64,000 nt of DNA, taken from the IMG/VR virus record IMGVR_UViG_3300023196_003068, positions 1-64,000 of that record, one strand, 5' to 3'. Of the stretch, positions 62,815 through 64,000 are shown piece after piece. The notes under the pieces are model-generated. The model had not been told where the DNA came from, searched no databases, and saw only the letters and a list, made by a program, of their open reading frames with translations. How positions within the stretch are numbered: position 1 is the first letter of the stretch; each line of letters begins with the position of its first letter. The stretch is from a virus. The translations under genes and the position numbers were made by a program.

Positions 62815-64000
62815 TATCTTGGGCTTATTTGAACTTTCGTATTAGAAAGCAATAACATCATTTTTTTATTTCCGGATACAGTCCTTCTTAATAATAACCT
62901 TGTGTTATTATGCCTAAACTTTTTACGTTGAAACTCATGCTTGACATAATTTAAGTTATTAGGATTTAAGTCAGTAACATAACCATTAGGTTTTGTATAC
63001 CAAATAGTATTATTTGCAATGCTATATTCACCCCGATCTTTAGTAACATCCCAAAATTGGTTGAATCTATATTTCTGCTCCTCCTTTGAGTAAAGAATAT
63101 CAATATTATTTAATCCTACTATAGGATATTCCACTAAGCTTGATACATTATTCTTTGGCTCAAGATTTAACTTTAACAATCCAGAAACCTGTTCCGAGTT
63201 ATATATTATTGCTTCATCAAAATTGAAATCTAATACATGAAACCTATCCCTACAGTTTTCTGAAAACTCATAAGCCTGCATTAAGTATTCAACATTACGC
63301 AATGTAACAACCGTTGGTGTAGTATCTACCTGAAAGCCCACCTCAAACGGATAGTCTTCCCCATAGAAATTACAATAACTATCGCATCGATCATTATGCC
63401 TCCATATACCATCATCCTTTATAGTAAGGAATGTATTCTTTCCTGACATGTGTAGATTTGGATGCCAATCGTGATGTGAGATATATTCACCAGTATCTGC
63501 ATCAAAACTAACAGTCCATGAAGCATCATCGAAGTATAAAGGATTTCCTATTTGCACATTTGTAATCTGATCGACTACAAAAATACCATTCCCCTTGTAA
63601 ACCATCTTGTTTAACCATTCGGGTTTTGCCCTAAAGTCTCGTTTACAAAAGTAAATAAAGCCCCACTCGTTATCATATATCGTTTGACATCCGACACCGG
63701 AGACAGGATTATCTAATAAATCGTAATCGGGAAAATTAATTAGTATCTGATAAGGCAGGTACTGATTAAACCAATACTTGTTGTGCTTTACTGTTAGCTC
63801 CTGTAGAGCTTTACCAACTTTAAAAACCTTCCCTTGTTCCTGACTTATATAGAATAAACCATGAGGTGTATTTACAGCACCCCTCCTACTTTGACATGAA
63901 CCATATTCTAATTCTTTATCAGTATTTGATATACGTTGCATTTCTCTAGCAAACAAACCTCCATCACCAACTGTTATGGTTGTGCCGCTTTTAAGTTGTA
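62814..64000 (-). CDS. crAss-type muzzle/stabilization protein, C-terminal part (partial)
   Basis: The reading frame stays open to the right edge of the window, so the 5' end of the gene lies beyond base 64000 and the visible 395 codons are the C-terminal part. A TTG within the frame is not the start, since coding sequence (VGDGGLFAREMQRIS) continues upstream of it. The segment FAREMQRIS, then YGSCQSRRGAVNTPHGLFY and SQEQGKVFKVG, is typical of the tail stabilization or muzzle protein of crAss-like phages, which forms the end of the tail tube and contacts DNA. Other pieces (NPVSGVGCQTIYDNEW) fit the same family. It is the most upstream gene seen of the late operon. Confidence 0.75.
   Translation of the reverse strand, partial: QLKSGTTITVGDGGLFAREMQRISNTDKELEYGSCQSRRGAVNTPHGLFYISQEQGKVFKVGKALQELTVKHNKYWFNQYLPYQILINFPDYDLLDNPVSGVGCQTIYDNEWGFIYFCKRDFRAKPEWLNKMVYKGNGIFVVDQITNVQIGNPLYFDDASWTVSFDADTGEYISHHDWHPNLHMSGKNTFLTIKDDGIWRHNDRCDSYCNFYGEDYPFEVGFQVDTTPTVVTLRNVEYLMQAYEFSENCRDRFHVLDFNFDEAIIYNSEQVSGLLKLNLEPKNNVSSLVEYPIVGLNNIDILYSKEEQKYRFNQFWDVTKDRGEYSIANNTIWYTKPNGYVTDLNPNNLNYVKHEFQRKKFRHNNTRLLLRRTVSGNKKMMLLLSNTKVQISPR

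Noticed and set aside
63900-63956. Internal TTG/ATG as the start of the last protein
   Set aside because: The frame stays open and reads like family sequence up to the window edge, so the true start lies outside.
23093-64000. Alternative genetic code (TAG or TGA reassigned)
   Set aside because: TAG and TGA are used as normal stops, and the giant genes are open without them.
1-64000. CRISPR array, insertion sequence, integrase or lysogeny genes
   Set aside because: No regularly spaced identical repeats, no transposase or integrase motifs and no clear repressor pair were seen.

Overview
The window is a 64 kb, AT-rich, almost gap-free piece of a tailed-phage genome. It is best explained as a crAss-like phage (order Crassvirales), so a phage of Bacteroidota. 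The main evidence is the giant late proteins: a 4,597-residue protein carries the DxDxD signature of the single-polypeptide crAss-phage RNA polymerase, and it lies beside crAss-type virion cargo and muzzle proteins. A compact family B DNA polymerase, a DnaB-like helicase, a TOPRIM primase and a uracil-DNA-glycosylase-like protein fit the same group. All three standard stop codons are used as stops, so there is no sign of the recoded TAG or TGA seen in some relatives. There are no tRNAs, insertion sequences, integrase or CRISPR array.

Layout. Positions 1-17,695 (+ strand) hold the replication and recombination module. In order it has a DnaA domain-IV-like protein, a Dda/RecD-like SF1 helicase, an Api92-like protein, a UDG-like protein, a possible helicase loader, a DnaB-type helicase, a Sak4-like RecA-fold ATPase, an SSB-like protein, a primase, a small protein with an SSB-like C-terminal tip, a metallopeptidase/VWA protein with its MoxR AAA+ partner, a PD-(D/E)XK nuclease, DNA polymerase B and a DUF932-like protein. 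One small gene (3,557-3,859) lies antisense inside this run. Positions 17,696-17,888 are non-coding, rich in complementary segments, and end in a strong terminator; this is the best candidate here for an undescribed structured RNA. Positions 17,907-23,096 (+) are accessory: a WGR-domain ATP-dependent DNA ligase, a Mom/GNAT-like putative DNA-modification protein, two small Cys-rich zinc-binding proteins, a second WGR protein and many small unknowns.

Positions 23,093-64,000 (- strand, read right to left) hold the virion and transcription module, which meets the early module tail to tail with overlapping stop codons. Transcription order is: muzzle/stabilization-like protein (5' end outside the window), a 420-aa protein with duplicated ends, a 1,549-aa repeat-rich protein, a 683-aa protein and 626-aa and 813-aa cargo-type proteins, then 2,169, 4,597, 368 and 1,966 residues. 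Several junctions are TAATG stop/start overlaps, suggesting translational coupling.

How it fits together. The giant proteins are probably packaged and ejected, with the RNA polymerase in the 4,597-residue protein transcribing early genes. That protein also carries a zincin-like HESWH motif and a C-terminal group of domains that look like DUF4326, NADAR-like, SLOG (YspA type) and AlkB-type 2-oxoglutarate oxygenase folds. Such domains are otherwise linked to nucleotide or NAD+/ADP-ribose signals and nucleic-acid repair, so the protein may deliver transcription and counter-defence activities together; this last step is inference. All family calls come from reading motifs by eye, without database searches.
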